Below, in pieces: positions 8,923 through 16,255 of a stretch of 35,052 nucleotides of DNA. The stretch is from contig CACXCS010000018.1 in NCBI GenBank assembly GCA_902766255.1, forward strand, positions 1-35,052. The letters are read 5' to 3'. Source of the DNA: an uncultured Bacteroidia bacterium (lineage in GTDB: Bacteria > Bacteroidota > Bacteroidia > Bacteroidales > UBA932). A program made the position numbers and the translations under genes. The first letter of the stretch is position 1. Every line of letters begins with the position of its first letter. The notes below the pieces were generated by a model. It saw only the letters and a list, made by a program, of their open reading frames with translations, was not told the DNA's origin and did no database searches.

Positions 8923-9976
8923 ACAGCGCCTGGCGCTGGAGCTCAACAGGAGCTTCATCAAGCAAGAAGCTGCTCAGCATCCGCTGACGCAGCTTTTTTG
9001 GGAGTGTACCCTGAGGTGCAACATGCGGTGCCGTCACTGCGGAAGCGACTGCAAAATCTCCACCGTCCACCCCGACATGCCCTTCGCCGACTTTGAGAAG
9101 GTGCTGCTACGCATACGTGAGGCCTATGACCCTGGCAAGATACTCATAATCCTTTCCGGCGGCGAACCCCTCATGCGTGACGACCTGGCCGTCTGCGGCA
9201 GGCAGATAAGTCGCCTGGGCTTTCCCTGGGGACTTGTGTCGAACGGCCGGTTGATGAGTCCCGCAAGGATAGATGAACTGCTCAAGGCAGGCATGCGCAC
9301 CGCCACCATCAGCCTCGACGGGCTGGAGGAGGATCACAACTGGATGCGCGGCATTCCCGATGCCTACGTGCATGCAGTCGAGGCTATCCGCATACTTGCC
9401 GGCAAGGGTATCGCATTCGATGTTGTCACTTGCGTCAACCGCCGCAATTTCTCCCGTCTGGACGAGCTCAAAGAACTGCTTATCTCGCTGGGAGTCAAAC
9501 GTTGGCGCATCTTTACCATCTTTCCGGTCGGACGTGCCGCCAGCGACCCCGAACTGCAGATCAGCGTCTCGCAATACCGTGAACTGATGGATTACATCGT
9601 AGCTACCCGCAAGGAGGGTCGCATTCACCTCAGCTACGGCTGCGAGGGCTTTCTGGGGTCCTACGAGGGCAAGGTCCGCGACCACCTTTTCAGCTGCCAG
9701 GCAGGCCTAAGCATTGCTTCAGTACGCATCGACGGGGCCATTTCCGGCTGCAACAGCATACGCTCCCACTACGACCAGGGCAACATCTACACTGACGATT
9801 TCATCGACGTATGGGAGAACCGCTTCGGTCCTTACCGCGACCATTCACAGTTCCGCACGCAGGAATGCGCCGCCTGCAAATGGTGGAAATGGTGCCTTGG
9901 CAACGGCATGCACCTGCGCGACGAGCAGGGGCGCCTCATCCTCTGCAATCTCAAGAGGCTGGAGTTTGAACATTAG
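8903..9976 (+). CDS. Radical SAM/SPASM protein, TIGR04133-like
   Basis: This 357-residue protein starts at ATG 8903 inside the end of the lipoprotein gene. 'LELNRSFIKQEA' leads into 'LFWECTLRCNMRCRHCGSDC', which contains the CxxxCxxC cluster motif (Cys39, Cys43, Cys46). 'SGGEPL' is the SAM-binding GGE segment, and 'SLDGLEEDHNWMRG' and 'VVTCVNRRN' follow. The C-terminal SPASM-type Cys set includes 'CQAG', 'SGC', 'CAACKWWKWC' and a final Cys before the end, giving auxiliary iron-sulfur sites. SPASM enzymes usually modify peptides or proteins, so the coupled lipoprotein is the obvious candidate partner. This is known to me as a conserved Bacteroidales pair of unknown function. The cytosolic enzyme would have to act before export of the lipoprotein. 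Confidence 0.88.
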   Translation: MSPLSLKQRLALELNRSFIKQEAAQHPLTQLFWECTLRCNMRCRHCGSDCKISTVHPDMPFADFEKVLLRIREAYDPGKILIILSGGEPLMRDDLAVCGRQISRLGFPWGLVSNGRLMSPARIDELLKAGMRTATISLDGLEEDHNWMRGIPDAYVHAVEAIRILAGKGIAFDVVTCVNRRNFSRLDELKELLISLGVKRWRIFTIFPVGRAASDPELQISVSQYRELMDYIVATRKEGRIHLSYGCEGFLGSYEGKVRDHLFSCQAGLSIASVRIDGAISGCNSIRSHYDQGNIYTDDFIDVWENRFGPYRDHSQFRTQECAACKWWKWCLGNGMHLRDEQGRLILCNLKRLEFEH

Positions 9977-10007
9977 CCGATTTTTGCTATTTTAGCATTT
10001 TGGATAA

Positions 10008-11429
10008 ATGAAGATCATGAAAAAAATATTCTTTATGGCTGCCACGGCGCTGATGCTCTGCGCCTGCGATAATAATAACCAAGTCAAGTTTACGGTTACA
10101 CGCAGTTTCGACTGCGACGTGCTGGTTGTTGGCGGCGGCCCCGCCGGCATTGGCTCGGCCGTGTGCGCAGCGCGCCACGGAGCCAAGACCATACTGGCCG
10201 AAAGGGGAGGATATCTTGGAGGAATGGCTACTGCGGGCCTTGTGGCTCCGTTTATGTCCAGCACCACTCCCGACGGCAAGACCATGCTGATCCGCGGTTT
10301 CTATGAGGAACTCGTGAACCGGATGGAAGCCCAGGGCGGTGCGATCCACCCCCTGAATGCACAGATAGGTTCCTTCTCCGCCTACCGCGACAAAGGCCAC
10401 CACGGCCTTACAACCTTTGATTATGAATGCCTTAAGCGTACCACCGAGGAGTTCTGCAAAGAGGCCGGAGTGGAGCTTCTATACCACCTTCTGTTCGTCA
10501 AAGCCGACACCAAGGGCGGTAAAATTACCGGCGCCTACTTCGCCACCAAGGACGGAATATGGAAGATAACCGCCAAGGTATATATCGACTGCACCGGTGA
10601 CGGTGACGTTGCATTCCAGGCCGGAGCCCCATACGTGTACGGCGACGGCGAGGGCGACATTCAGGCCAGCAGCCTGTTCTTTGTTGTCCGCGGCGTTGAC
10701 TGGAAGGCTATGGACGCCCATAACGAAGCGTGCAAGGAAGCCGATGACTTCGAAGGCCAGTTCTACATGCGTGAAATCATCGAGGCCCGCGAGGCCGGTG
10801 AGTTCCCAATGTGGCGCCAGAAGATAGCCCTGTTCCAGAATCTGGACGGCACGGCCACGGTAAACATGGCCCAGAGCGACGGCGTTGACGGACTGGATCC
10901 CAAGCAGGTCACCGACGCCGAGGTGGACGGGCGTGCCCAGGCTGCGATCATAGTCAAGTTCCTGCGTAAATATGTCAAGGGCTGCGAGAATTGCGAGCTT
11001 GCCTCCACCGCCGAGCAACTGGGCGTACGGGAAACCCGCCGGATTATTGGTGAATACACCGTAACCACCGAGGATGCCAAGAACTCCGTAAAATACCCCG
11101 ATCCGGTGTTCTGCTGTGCCAATCACATGGATATCCACCGCAAGGGTTATGTTGAGTACGTGGCCCGCAATACCAACGACCCGTATTATTTCCCTTACCG
11201 CGCCCTGCTGCCCCAGAAGGTAGACAACCTGCTCTGCGCCGGCCGTTGCGCAGCTGCCGAGCGCCCTGTTATGGCTGCGATCCGTGTCATCCCGCCGTGC
11301 TTTGCCATGGGACAGGCCGCAGGTACCGCCGCCGCGCTTGCCGTCTCCTCCGGCTGCGGTCCAAAACAGATTGACACCGGCCAGCTTATCAGTACCCTCA
11401 AAGCCGACGGCGTATACCTACCGGAATAG
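10008..11429 (+). CDS. Exported FAD-dependent oxidoreductase (PF12831-like), lipoprotein
   Basis: This protein has 473 residues. The N-terminus MKKIFFMAATALM with 'LCAC' is a lipoprotein signal. It is followed by the dinucleotide motif 'VLVVGGGPAGIGSAV', the 'ERGGYLGGMAT' segment typical of the FAD_oxidored family, and a C-terminal FAD motif ('NLLCAGRCAAAERPVMAAIRV...GQAAGTAAALA'). Such proteins often sit with glycan-degradation genes and act on unknown, possibly sugar-related, substrates. There are two in-frame starts, 10008 and 10017; the second gives the cleaner signal peptide. A GCATTTTG sequence five bases before 10008 is only a weak -7 candidate. It is a single gene between the rSAM pair and the transposase island. 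Confidence 0.85.
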   Translation: MKIMKKIFFMAATALMLCACDNNNQVKFTVTRSFDCDVLVVGGGPAGIGSAVCAARHGAKTILAERGGYLGGMATAGLVAPFMSSTTPDGKTMLIRGFYEELVNRMEAQGGAIHPLNAQIGSFSAYRDKGHHGLTTFDYECLKRTTEEFCKEAGVELLYHLLFVKADTKGGKITGAYFATKDGIWKITAKVYIDCTGDGDVAFQAGAPYVYGDGEGDIQASSLFFVVRGVDWKAMDAHNEACKEADDFEGQFYMREIIEAREAGEFPMWRQKIALFQNLDGTATVNMAQSDGVDGLDPKQVTDAEVDGRAQAAIIVKFLRKYVKGCENCELASTAEQLGVRETRRIIGEYTVTTEDAKNSVKYPDPVFCCANHMDIHRKGYVEYVARNTNDPYYFPYRALLPQKVDNLLCAGRCAAAERPVMAAIRVIPPCFAMGQAAGTAAALAVSSGCGPKQIDTGQLISTLKADGVYLPE

Positions 11430-11726
11430 CCACCACTACTGTTGATCATGCTCCAGTTAGTCTCATCCAATGTTTAAGGTGGGGTTAGCTTGAGTTTAAA
11501 AAAAACGCTGCCACACAAATTAAAGGCAATATATTAGTAATCAGTTTGTTACGATTACACTCCATGGAAGATCCGTACGCAGCGAGGAGACCTTCTACGT
11601 CTATCTGCTTCAGAATGCTGTATACACAACCCTGCCGTGGACAACTGTTTCTAAAGTTTGTGTTTGTGGCGATATTTTGCAATATTTGATGCAGCGTTGC
11701 ATAAAGGCAAGGCTCTAAACTTAATT
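11430..11726. other. Non-coding left flank of the RAYT gene
   Basis: I find no convincing gene here. The stretch is AT-richer than its surroundings, has an A-run near 11500, and contains the left copy of the degenerate repeat described at 11562-11660. Two partial TAnnTTTG-like strings occur near 11675-11690 but at uncertain spacing to the start. Confidence 0.6.
11562..11660 (+). repeat. Left degenerate direct repeat flanking the RAYT gene
   Basis: Shared blocks in the same order as the copy at 12757-12852 are ATGGAAG(a/g)TCC, CGCAGCGA, ACCTTC, CCCTG, GTGGAC and, at the end, GTTT. The hairpin formed by the right copy is decayed here (GAAG...CTTC only). Both copies point the same way as the transposase gene. 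Confidence 0.6.
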
Positions 11727-12605
11727 ATGGAAAGATTTCAACAATCAGAGATTGTCGGATACTATCACATTTGCTCCGACGGTAATTACTCATTGGTATT
11801 ATTTCAAGACGAAGAAGATTTCAAGGCGGCGATGAACCGGGTGGCGGTCTGCGTACTTAAGACTGGCATTATTATCATTGCTTTTGTGCTGATGGACAAC
11901 CACTTTCATTTTGAGGTGAAAGCCTGCAGTTCCGAACAATGTACATCATTTATAAACGAGTTCAAGCGCCTGACAGGGCAATACAATCAGCGTAAGTACG
12001 GCGACAGAAACTCTCTCGACTCTCTCCCAATCCAGATTATTCCATTAACCACTGAGGACTATGTGCGCACTTTGCTTTGCTACATCATCAAAAATCCCAC
12101 AAAAGCCAGGGTTGAAATGTTTTACGATTATCGTTGGGGAACTGGCAACCTGTATTTCAGGACAGAAAGACAGAAACGGGAATACATTACTGCAGGCAGT
12201 CTTGGGGTCAACCAGTGCAGACGAATTTTCAGAACAAGAACCCGCATTCCCGACAACTGGCGAATAGTCGATGAGGTTATCACGCCGGAGAACTACGTTC
12301 CTGTTGAAGATGTTCAGCAACTGTTTAAGACCACCCGGTCATTTATGTATTTTTTGTCTCTCAACAAAGATGACGAAATTGAGCAAGGCATGGGGGAATG
12401 GCATGAGATAAGCCTGAAAGACAGCGAATTACGATCAATCAGGAATGAATTGTCGCTAGAGCTCTTCGGCATTGGAAAAATACATTCTCTCTCTGCCCCT
12501 CAACGCCATAAACTCGCTAAGATTATCCGCAGACAATACCTCTGCTCAAAAAAGCAAATCGCACGCATCGTCCAACTCCCCTACGATCAATTATCCGATT
12601 TGTAG
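11727..12605 (+). CDS. REP-associated tyrosine transposase (IS200/Y1-like, RAYT)
   Basis: This protein has 292 residues. The Y1 single-strand transposase fold is shown by 'SDGNYSLVLFQDEEDF' and by 'FVLMDNHFHFEV', which holds the HUH metal motif (His59, His61). 'FKRLTGQYNQRKYG' follows, then 'LCYIIKNPTKAR', whose Tyr119 is the likely nucleophile (compare YIxxNP in the family). The C-terminal ~110 residues include a putative helix-turn-helix ('SKKQIARIVQLPYDQL'). RAYTs are normally single-copy, non-IS genes that act on nearby hairpin repeats; here a repeat with a perfect 11-bp hairpin lies just downstream. The start at ATG 11727 is chosen because the fold begins there. Codon use is visibly AT-richer than in neighbours, suggesting horizontal acquisition. 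Confidence 0.85.
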   Translation: MERFQQSEIVGYYHICSDGNYSLVLFQDEEDFKAAMNRVAVCVLKTGIIIIAFVLMDNHFHFEVKACSSEQCTSFINEFKRLTGQYNQRKYGDRNSLDSLPIQIIPLTTEDYVRTLLCYIIKNPTKARVEMFYDYRWGTGNLYFRTERQKREYITAGSLGVNQCRRIFRTRTRIPDNWRIVDEVITPENYVPVEDVQQLFKTTRSFMYFLSLNKDDEIEQGMGEWHEISLKDSELRSIRNELSLELFGIGKIHSLSAPQRHKLAKIIRRQYLCSKKQIARIVQLPYDQLSDL

Positions 12606-12935
12606 GCATCTGTTTGCACAGTGCCGCATCGGTATCGTCTGGCAACATCCAGTTATTTGCAGACTGGCTTAGCGACCTCCGAATGCCGCAGGTTTGCAAA
12701 CAGCATCCACAAGATCAGCAGCAATCAGATGATAATCAGTAGATTAATACTTATATGCATGGAAGGTCCCCCCGCAGCGACCGGACCTTCCATACCGAAT
12801 GCCCCTGGACGACCACCAACGCCCTGTCAGCGTGGACGTAAGTTTCAAAACGACAATTGCCCGGAGCCCGGATAAACAGCGCCACCGTTGATTGCGGTCC
12901 CAAGCGGACACCAGCACCCAACTCTCCCCCAAGTA
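12606..12935. other. Non-coding right flank of the RAYT gene
   Basis: No gene is supported. It holds an inverted pair CTGTTTGCA (12610-12618) / TGCAAACAG (12695-12703), the right direct repeat (12757-12852) with its hairpin, and then sequence running into the stop of the convergent chromate transporter. Confidence 0.6.
12757..12852 (+). repeat. Right degenerate direct repeat flanking the RAYT gene, with hairpin
   Basis: A perfect hairpin has arms ATGGAAGGTCC (12759-12769) and GGACCTTCCAT (12783-12793) around a 13-base loop containing CGCAGCGA. A second small hairpin (ACGC/GCGT) lies near 12818-12832. The order of blocks matches the left copy at 11562-11660. The element is therefore REP-like or a transposon end. 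Confidence 0.65.
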
Positions 12936-13538
12936 TCAATACAGCAGCAGGCCCAGCACGGCGCCGGCCACGATGACCAGTATCGGGCTGACCTTCCCCC
13001 AATAAGATGCGGCGAAGGCGGCGCCAAGCAGGCACCAGCTTTTCCAGTCGGCAAAATTGTCACGCACTATCGAGAAGGACGGCACGCAGCCGGCCCATGC
13101 CACACGGACCACGAGTATCACAGCAGCAGCGCCGATAAGCCCCACCACGGCCGGCCTGAGCCAGCTCATGGTACCTTCGAACAGACTGCTGTCCTTGAAC
13201 TTAGTGTAGAACTTCACTATCGCCAGCACTATCAGGAACGAGGGCAGCATCAGGGCAAGTGTGGCTATGCCGGACCCCAGGACACCCATCCATTGAAACC
13301 CGGTAGCCTCGTGCAGAACGCTGTAACCCACGTATGTAGCGGCATTAATGCCGATGGGGCCGGGGGTCATCTGCGAAACGGCCACAATGTCGGTGAAAGC
13401 GCTCTCGGTAATCCACTCGTGCGCCACAACCACCTGCGTCTGCAGCAGGGAGAGCATTGCATAGCCCCCGCCGAAGGTGAAGGCCCCGACCAGAAAGAAA
13501 GTCCAGGCAAGCTGCAGTATGAGATTCAGCGTTTCCAT
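12936..13538 (-). CDS. Chromate transporter family membrane protein (second half-size subunit)
   Basis: This is a 200-residue hydrophobic protein of the CHR/ChrA family. The start at METLNLILQ (13538) gives the normal half-size N-terminus; it overlaps the upstream half by 13 bases. 'GAFTFGGGYAML', 'SQMTPGPIGINAATYVGY' and 'LPSFLIVL' are family signatures. Bacterial short-chain CHR proteins work as a pair of unequal halves with opposite topology, which the tandem arrangement here matches. Substrate is uncertain; chromate export is known for some members, and sulfate or other anions are possible. It is the last gene of the xth unit. Confidence 0.9.
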   Translation of the reverse strand: METLNLILQLAWTFFLVGAFTFGGGYAMLSLLQTQVVVAHEWITESAFTDIVAVSQMTPGPIGINAATYVGYSVLHEATGFQWMGVLGSGIATLALMLPSFLIVLAIVKFYTKFKDSSLFEGTMSWLRPAVVGLIGAAAVILVVRVAWAGCVPSFSIVRDNFADWKSWCLLGAAFAASYWGKVSPILVIVAGAVLGLLLY

Positions 13539-14080
13539 TTTTGAGTGTAATAAGTTACGCTGAATCCCAGCACGATAACGACCAGCAGAATGTAAATCGG
13601 CGAAACATTGAGAAACGCCACCAGCAGCAGCGACACTACCGCTATCAGCCACTTCCACCAAGTGGTGCAGGCCTTGCGCGCCATATTGACCATAGGTACG
13701 GCTATGAGGCTGATAACCACGGGCCTGATACCCTTGAACGCTCGTTCGACCCAGGGATTGTCCCTGAACGCGGAAAAGAACATCGCAAGCGCGAGTATAA
13801 TCAGAAACGACGGGGTTACCGAACCCAGAGTGGCCGCGATACTGCCGGCTACGCCCCTCAACCGATACCCAGCAAATATGGAAATATTGACGGCCATCAC
13901 TCCCGGTGCACTCTGCGAAAGTGCCACGATATCAGGGAGTTCGTCGTCGGAAATCCACTTGCGGCGGGACATCTCCCTCTGGATAATGGGAATCATGGCA
14001 TAGCCGCCCCCTATCGTGAACGCCCCAATCTTGGCGAACACGGCAAAAATCTGCAGCAGCGACACCCTCTTCCCTTCCAT
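13526..14080 (-). CDS. Chromate transporter family membrane protein (first half-size subunit)
   Basis: This 184-residue protein is homologous to the downstream half. 'AKIGAFTIGGGYAMIPII' and 'SQSAPGVMAVNISIFAGY' correspond to the TFGGG and TPGP-type motifs of the partner. There are several membrane segments, and the basic tail 'YYTQKWKR' ends the protein. Only one base separates its ATG from the stop of the lipoprotein gene upstream, and it overlaps the second half by 13 bases, so both halves should be made together. Confidence 0.9.
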   Translation of the reverse strand: MEGKRVSLLQIFAVFAKIGAFTIGGGYAMIPIIQREMSRRKWISDDELPDIVALSQSAPGVMAVNISIFAGYRLRGVAGSIAATLGSVTPSFLIILALAMFFSAFRDNPWVERAFKGIRPVVISLIAVPMVNMARKACTTWWKWLIAVVSLLLVAFLNVSPIYILLVVIVLGFSVTYYTQKWKR

Positions 14081-14081
14081 A

Positions 14082-15470
14082 TCAGTCCAATGGATATTTA
14101 AAGATGTTTACCCTTCGCTGAGGTGAACTGCCGGCATCCTTGCTGGCAAAACCGATATACAGAATACCTTCCTTGACTTTTATGCCCTCGGCCTCGAAGT
14201 AGCCGAGGTCGGTCAGGCCTTCGGAGGCCAGAAGCCCAAGGTCTGCCACCCAGGGCACCGACATGGACACAAGGCTCTTGCCTTCCGGGCTTACCAAATA
14301 GGCGGTAGCCCAGTTCTTGGCTGTACCGGCGGCAACATCTGCCGCCTCCGCTCCGGCGCCCCTGAAAAACCATATCTTTCCGTGATGCCAGTCATAGCCC
14401 TGAGGGGTGTAGTTGAATGGCATAGGGAAACTCAGGAGGGCTGGAACCTTGGACAGATTAACAGCCTTCACTGTAGGCTTTTCGCTAACCACGGGATTAC
14501 CGTAGCTGATGGAATAGCTCAGCTGGACAATCTCGGTCGGCGCTTTCTTAATATCCTCTATATCATATACGTGGAACCAGGGTTTACCATCGGAGTTGCG
14601 GCACCAGATACCTACGCTGCCATTGTCGGGATCGAATGCAGCGATGAGCCGTTTACTGCCGGGCAGGACGAAGTTCAAGTCGGCCTGGGAAGGAAGGAAG
14701 GTCTGCCCTTCGCGGAATTTCACTCTCGAAAGAACCTGGGAATCGGTGTAGCGGTTGGTCTGCCCGGATTCCAGGGTTCCGTAATTCGATACCCAGAGCC
14801 AGTCGCCGTCGAAAGCTCGTTCTACGAACATATTATCCCCATGGCCATAATACTTCAGGTGCATATACGCCCGGGGGTCCTGTGAATGAACGGGTTTACG
14901 GGTAAAGGTGAGTGTATGGGGAGATCCGCACACCTGGCAGGCGTACAAATAATCGTCGAAGAAGTCCCACGACTGCACCACCGACTTGTAATACAGGGTA
15001 TGCCCGCAGGTAAACTTTCTTTCCGGGTCATATGCCGCCTTAATTTGGCTGAGGTTCACCACGTAAACCTTGCGCTCGGCATACACTTCGGTATCCACTT
15101 CGGTAACTTTGATTACCGTGCTGCCCGACTTTCGCGCTGTCACCTGCCCGCGTGCGTCAACTGTCGCCACGGTGGGATCGGACGAAGAGAAGAGCACCTT
15201 GTATTCGCGGGACGGCTCAAGCGCGTCGCCCCCCAGGGTGTATGTCAAGGTGCAAGTCTCGCCCGGGAACAAATCGGTAAAAGGAGCATCGAAGTTGATT
15301 TCCAGGGTCTTTTCAGACTCAGACTCAGACTCAGGCTCAGGTTCGGGTTCAGGCTCAGGGCCCGGAGCCGGCGGCAGCACCGGCACGGGACCGGGCTCCA
15401 CCGGTTCATCGGTGGGAGTACAGGACGAGAGGACAGCGGCCAGAACCAATACCGGCAGAAACCTTTTCAT
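14082..15470 (-). CDS. Lipoprotein with Glu-Pro/Glu-Ser linker, BIG2-like Ig domain and putative propeller domain
   Basis: This protein has 462 residues from MKRFLPVLVL, with lipobox 'LSSC' at Cys17. A low-complexity linker of alternating Glu-Pro and Glu-Ser (about residues 38-53) is encoded by hexanucleotide repeats. Residues ~58-140 look like a BIG2 Ig-like domain ('SSSDPTVATVDARGQVTARKSGSTVIKV'). The C-terminal ~300 residues hold repeated blade-like strands ('DWLWVSNYG', 'GSVGIWCRNSDGKPWFHVYDIEDI', 'GKIWFFRG') of the kind seen in Helveticin-J-like beta-propellers; that assignment is tentative. It probably sits on the cell surface. Its ATG overlaps the xth stop (ATGA). Confidence 0.8.
   Translation of the reverse strand: MKRFLPVLVLAAVLSSCTPTDEPVEPGPVPVLPPAPGPEPEPEPEPESESESEKTLEINFDAPFTDLFPGETCTLTYTLGGDALEPSREYKVLFSSSDPTVATVDARGQVTARKSGSTVIKVTEVDTEVYAERKVYVVNLSQIKAAYDPERKFTCGHTLYYKSVVQSWDFFDDYLYACQVCGSPHTLTFTRKPVHSQDPRAYMHLKYYGHGDNMFVERAFDGDWLWVSNYGTLESGQTNRYTDSQVLSRVKFREGQTFLPSQADLNFVLPGSKRLIAAFDPDNGSVGIWCRNSDGKPWFHVYDIEDIKKAPTEIVQLSYSISYGNPVVSEKPTVKAVNLSKVPALLSFPMPFNYTPQGYDWHHGKIWFFRGAGAEAADVAAGTAKNWATAYLVSPEGKSLVSMSVPWVADLGLLASEGLTDLGYFEAEGIKVKEGILYIGFASKDAGSSPQRRVNIFKYPLD
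15313..15360 (-). repeat. Hexanucleotide tandem repeat encoding the EP/ES linker
   Basis: Eight units of the form TCAG(G/A)(C/T/G), read on the plus strand, lie in frame inside the lipoprotein gene. Three identical TCAGAC units are followed by diverged TCAGG(C/T/G) and TCGGGT units. Change of unit number would alter linker length without a frameshift. Confidence 0.8.
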
Positions 15471-16216
15471 TTGAGTATCAACTCGACAGGGCAATGGTCG
15501 GAACCATAAATATCGTTATGGATGTCAGCGGAGGCTATACGGTCCTTGATATCGTCAGAGACCAAAAAATAGTCGATTCTCCACCCTACGTTACGCTCGC
15601 GGGCTGCCATGCGGTAGCTCCACCAGGAGTACTTGGCCACGCCGGGGTTGAGAGAGCGCCAGCTGTCGGTAAATCCGCTGGCCAGCAGTTCGGTCATCTT
15701 GGCGCGCTCCTCGTCGGAAAAGCCGGCATTGAAATGATTTGTATCGGGATTCTTTAGATCTATCTCCTCGTGTGCGACGTTCATGTCGCCGCATACTATA
15801 ACTCCTTTGTGCTCGTTTAGAGCGAGCAAATGGGCGCGGAAAGCATCTTCCCATTGCATACGGTAGTCCAGCCGGCGCAGGCCGTCCTGGGAGTTGGGAG
15901 TATAAACGTTCACCAGATAGAAATCCGGCATTTCAAGGGTAATCACACGGCCCTCGGTGTCGTGCTCGGGAATTCCGATGCCGTTCCTTACCGACAAAGG
16001 ACTGTGCTTGGTATAGATACAAGTGCCTGAATAGCCCTTCTTTTCGGCGTAGTTCCAATACGATGTATAACCGGGGAACTCCAGGTCGATCTGCCCAGCT
16101 TGTAGTTTGGTCTCCTGAAGGCACACGAAATCGGCATCCAGTTCCACGAAAATGTCGGCAAAGCCCTTGCCCGCCACGGCCCTCAGGCCGTTTACGTTCC
16201 AGCTGATGAATTTCAT
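15467..16216 (-). CDS. xth: Exodeoxyribonuclease III
   Basis: This is a 249-residue AP endonuclease/3' exonuclease of base-excision repair. The start at ATG 16216 gives the canonical 'MKFISWNVNGLRA'; an upstream ATG at 16234 would place the promoter element inside the gene. Catalytic segments are 'LQETKL' (metal Glu), 'NVYTPN', 'GDMNVAHEEIDL' (Asp/Asn), 'WRIDYFLVS' and 'GSDHCPV' (Asp-His). The length matches E. coli XthA-like proteins. It is first in a four-gene unit with a lipoprotein and two chromate-transporter halves, and diverges from cysS. Confidence 0.95.
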   Translation of the reverse strand: MKFISWNVNGLRAVAGKGFADIFVELDADFVCLQETKLQAGQIDLEFPGYTSYWNYAEKKGYSGTCIYTKHSPLSVRNGIGIPEHDTEGRVITLEMPDFYLVNVYTPNSQDGLRRLDYRMQWEDAFRAHLLALNEHKGVIVCGDMNVAHEEIDLKNPDTNHFNAGFSDEERAKMTELLASGFTDSWRSLNPGVAKYSWWSYRMAARERNVGWRIDYFLVSDDIKDRIASADIHNDIYGSDHCPVELILK

Positions 16217-16222
16217 AATGCA

Positions 16223-16230
16223 CAAAGTTA
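16223..16230 (-). promoter_or_regulatory. -7 promoter element for xth (TAACTTTG)
   Basis: Perfect TAnnTTTG ending six bases before the xth ATG. It lies only 11 bases from the opposing cysS element, so the two promoters overlap. Confidence 0.65.
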
Positions 16231-16241
16231 GCAAAAATTCC

Positions 16242-16249
16242 TATCTTTG
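16242..16249 (+). promoter_or_regulatory. -7 promoter element for cysS (TATCTTTG)
   Basis: Perfect TAnnTTTG ending six bases before the cysS ATG at 16256. Confidence 0.65.
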
Positions 16250-16255
16250 TAAGAT

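Noticed and set aside
9983-10002. Small AT-rich hairpin GCTA-TTT-TAGC after the rSAM gene
   Set aside because: Only four base pairs; too weak to call a terminator.
12610-12703. CTGTTTGCA/TGCAAACAG pair as transposon terminal inverted repeats
   Set aside because: Both members lie on the same side of the RAYT gene and no counterpart is seen upstream.
12888-13544. Plus-strand open frame opposite the chromate transporter
   Set aside because: His/Gln-rich sequence typical of an antisense shadow; the membrane protein on the minus strand is clear.
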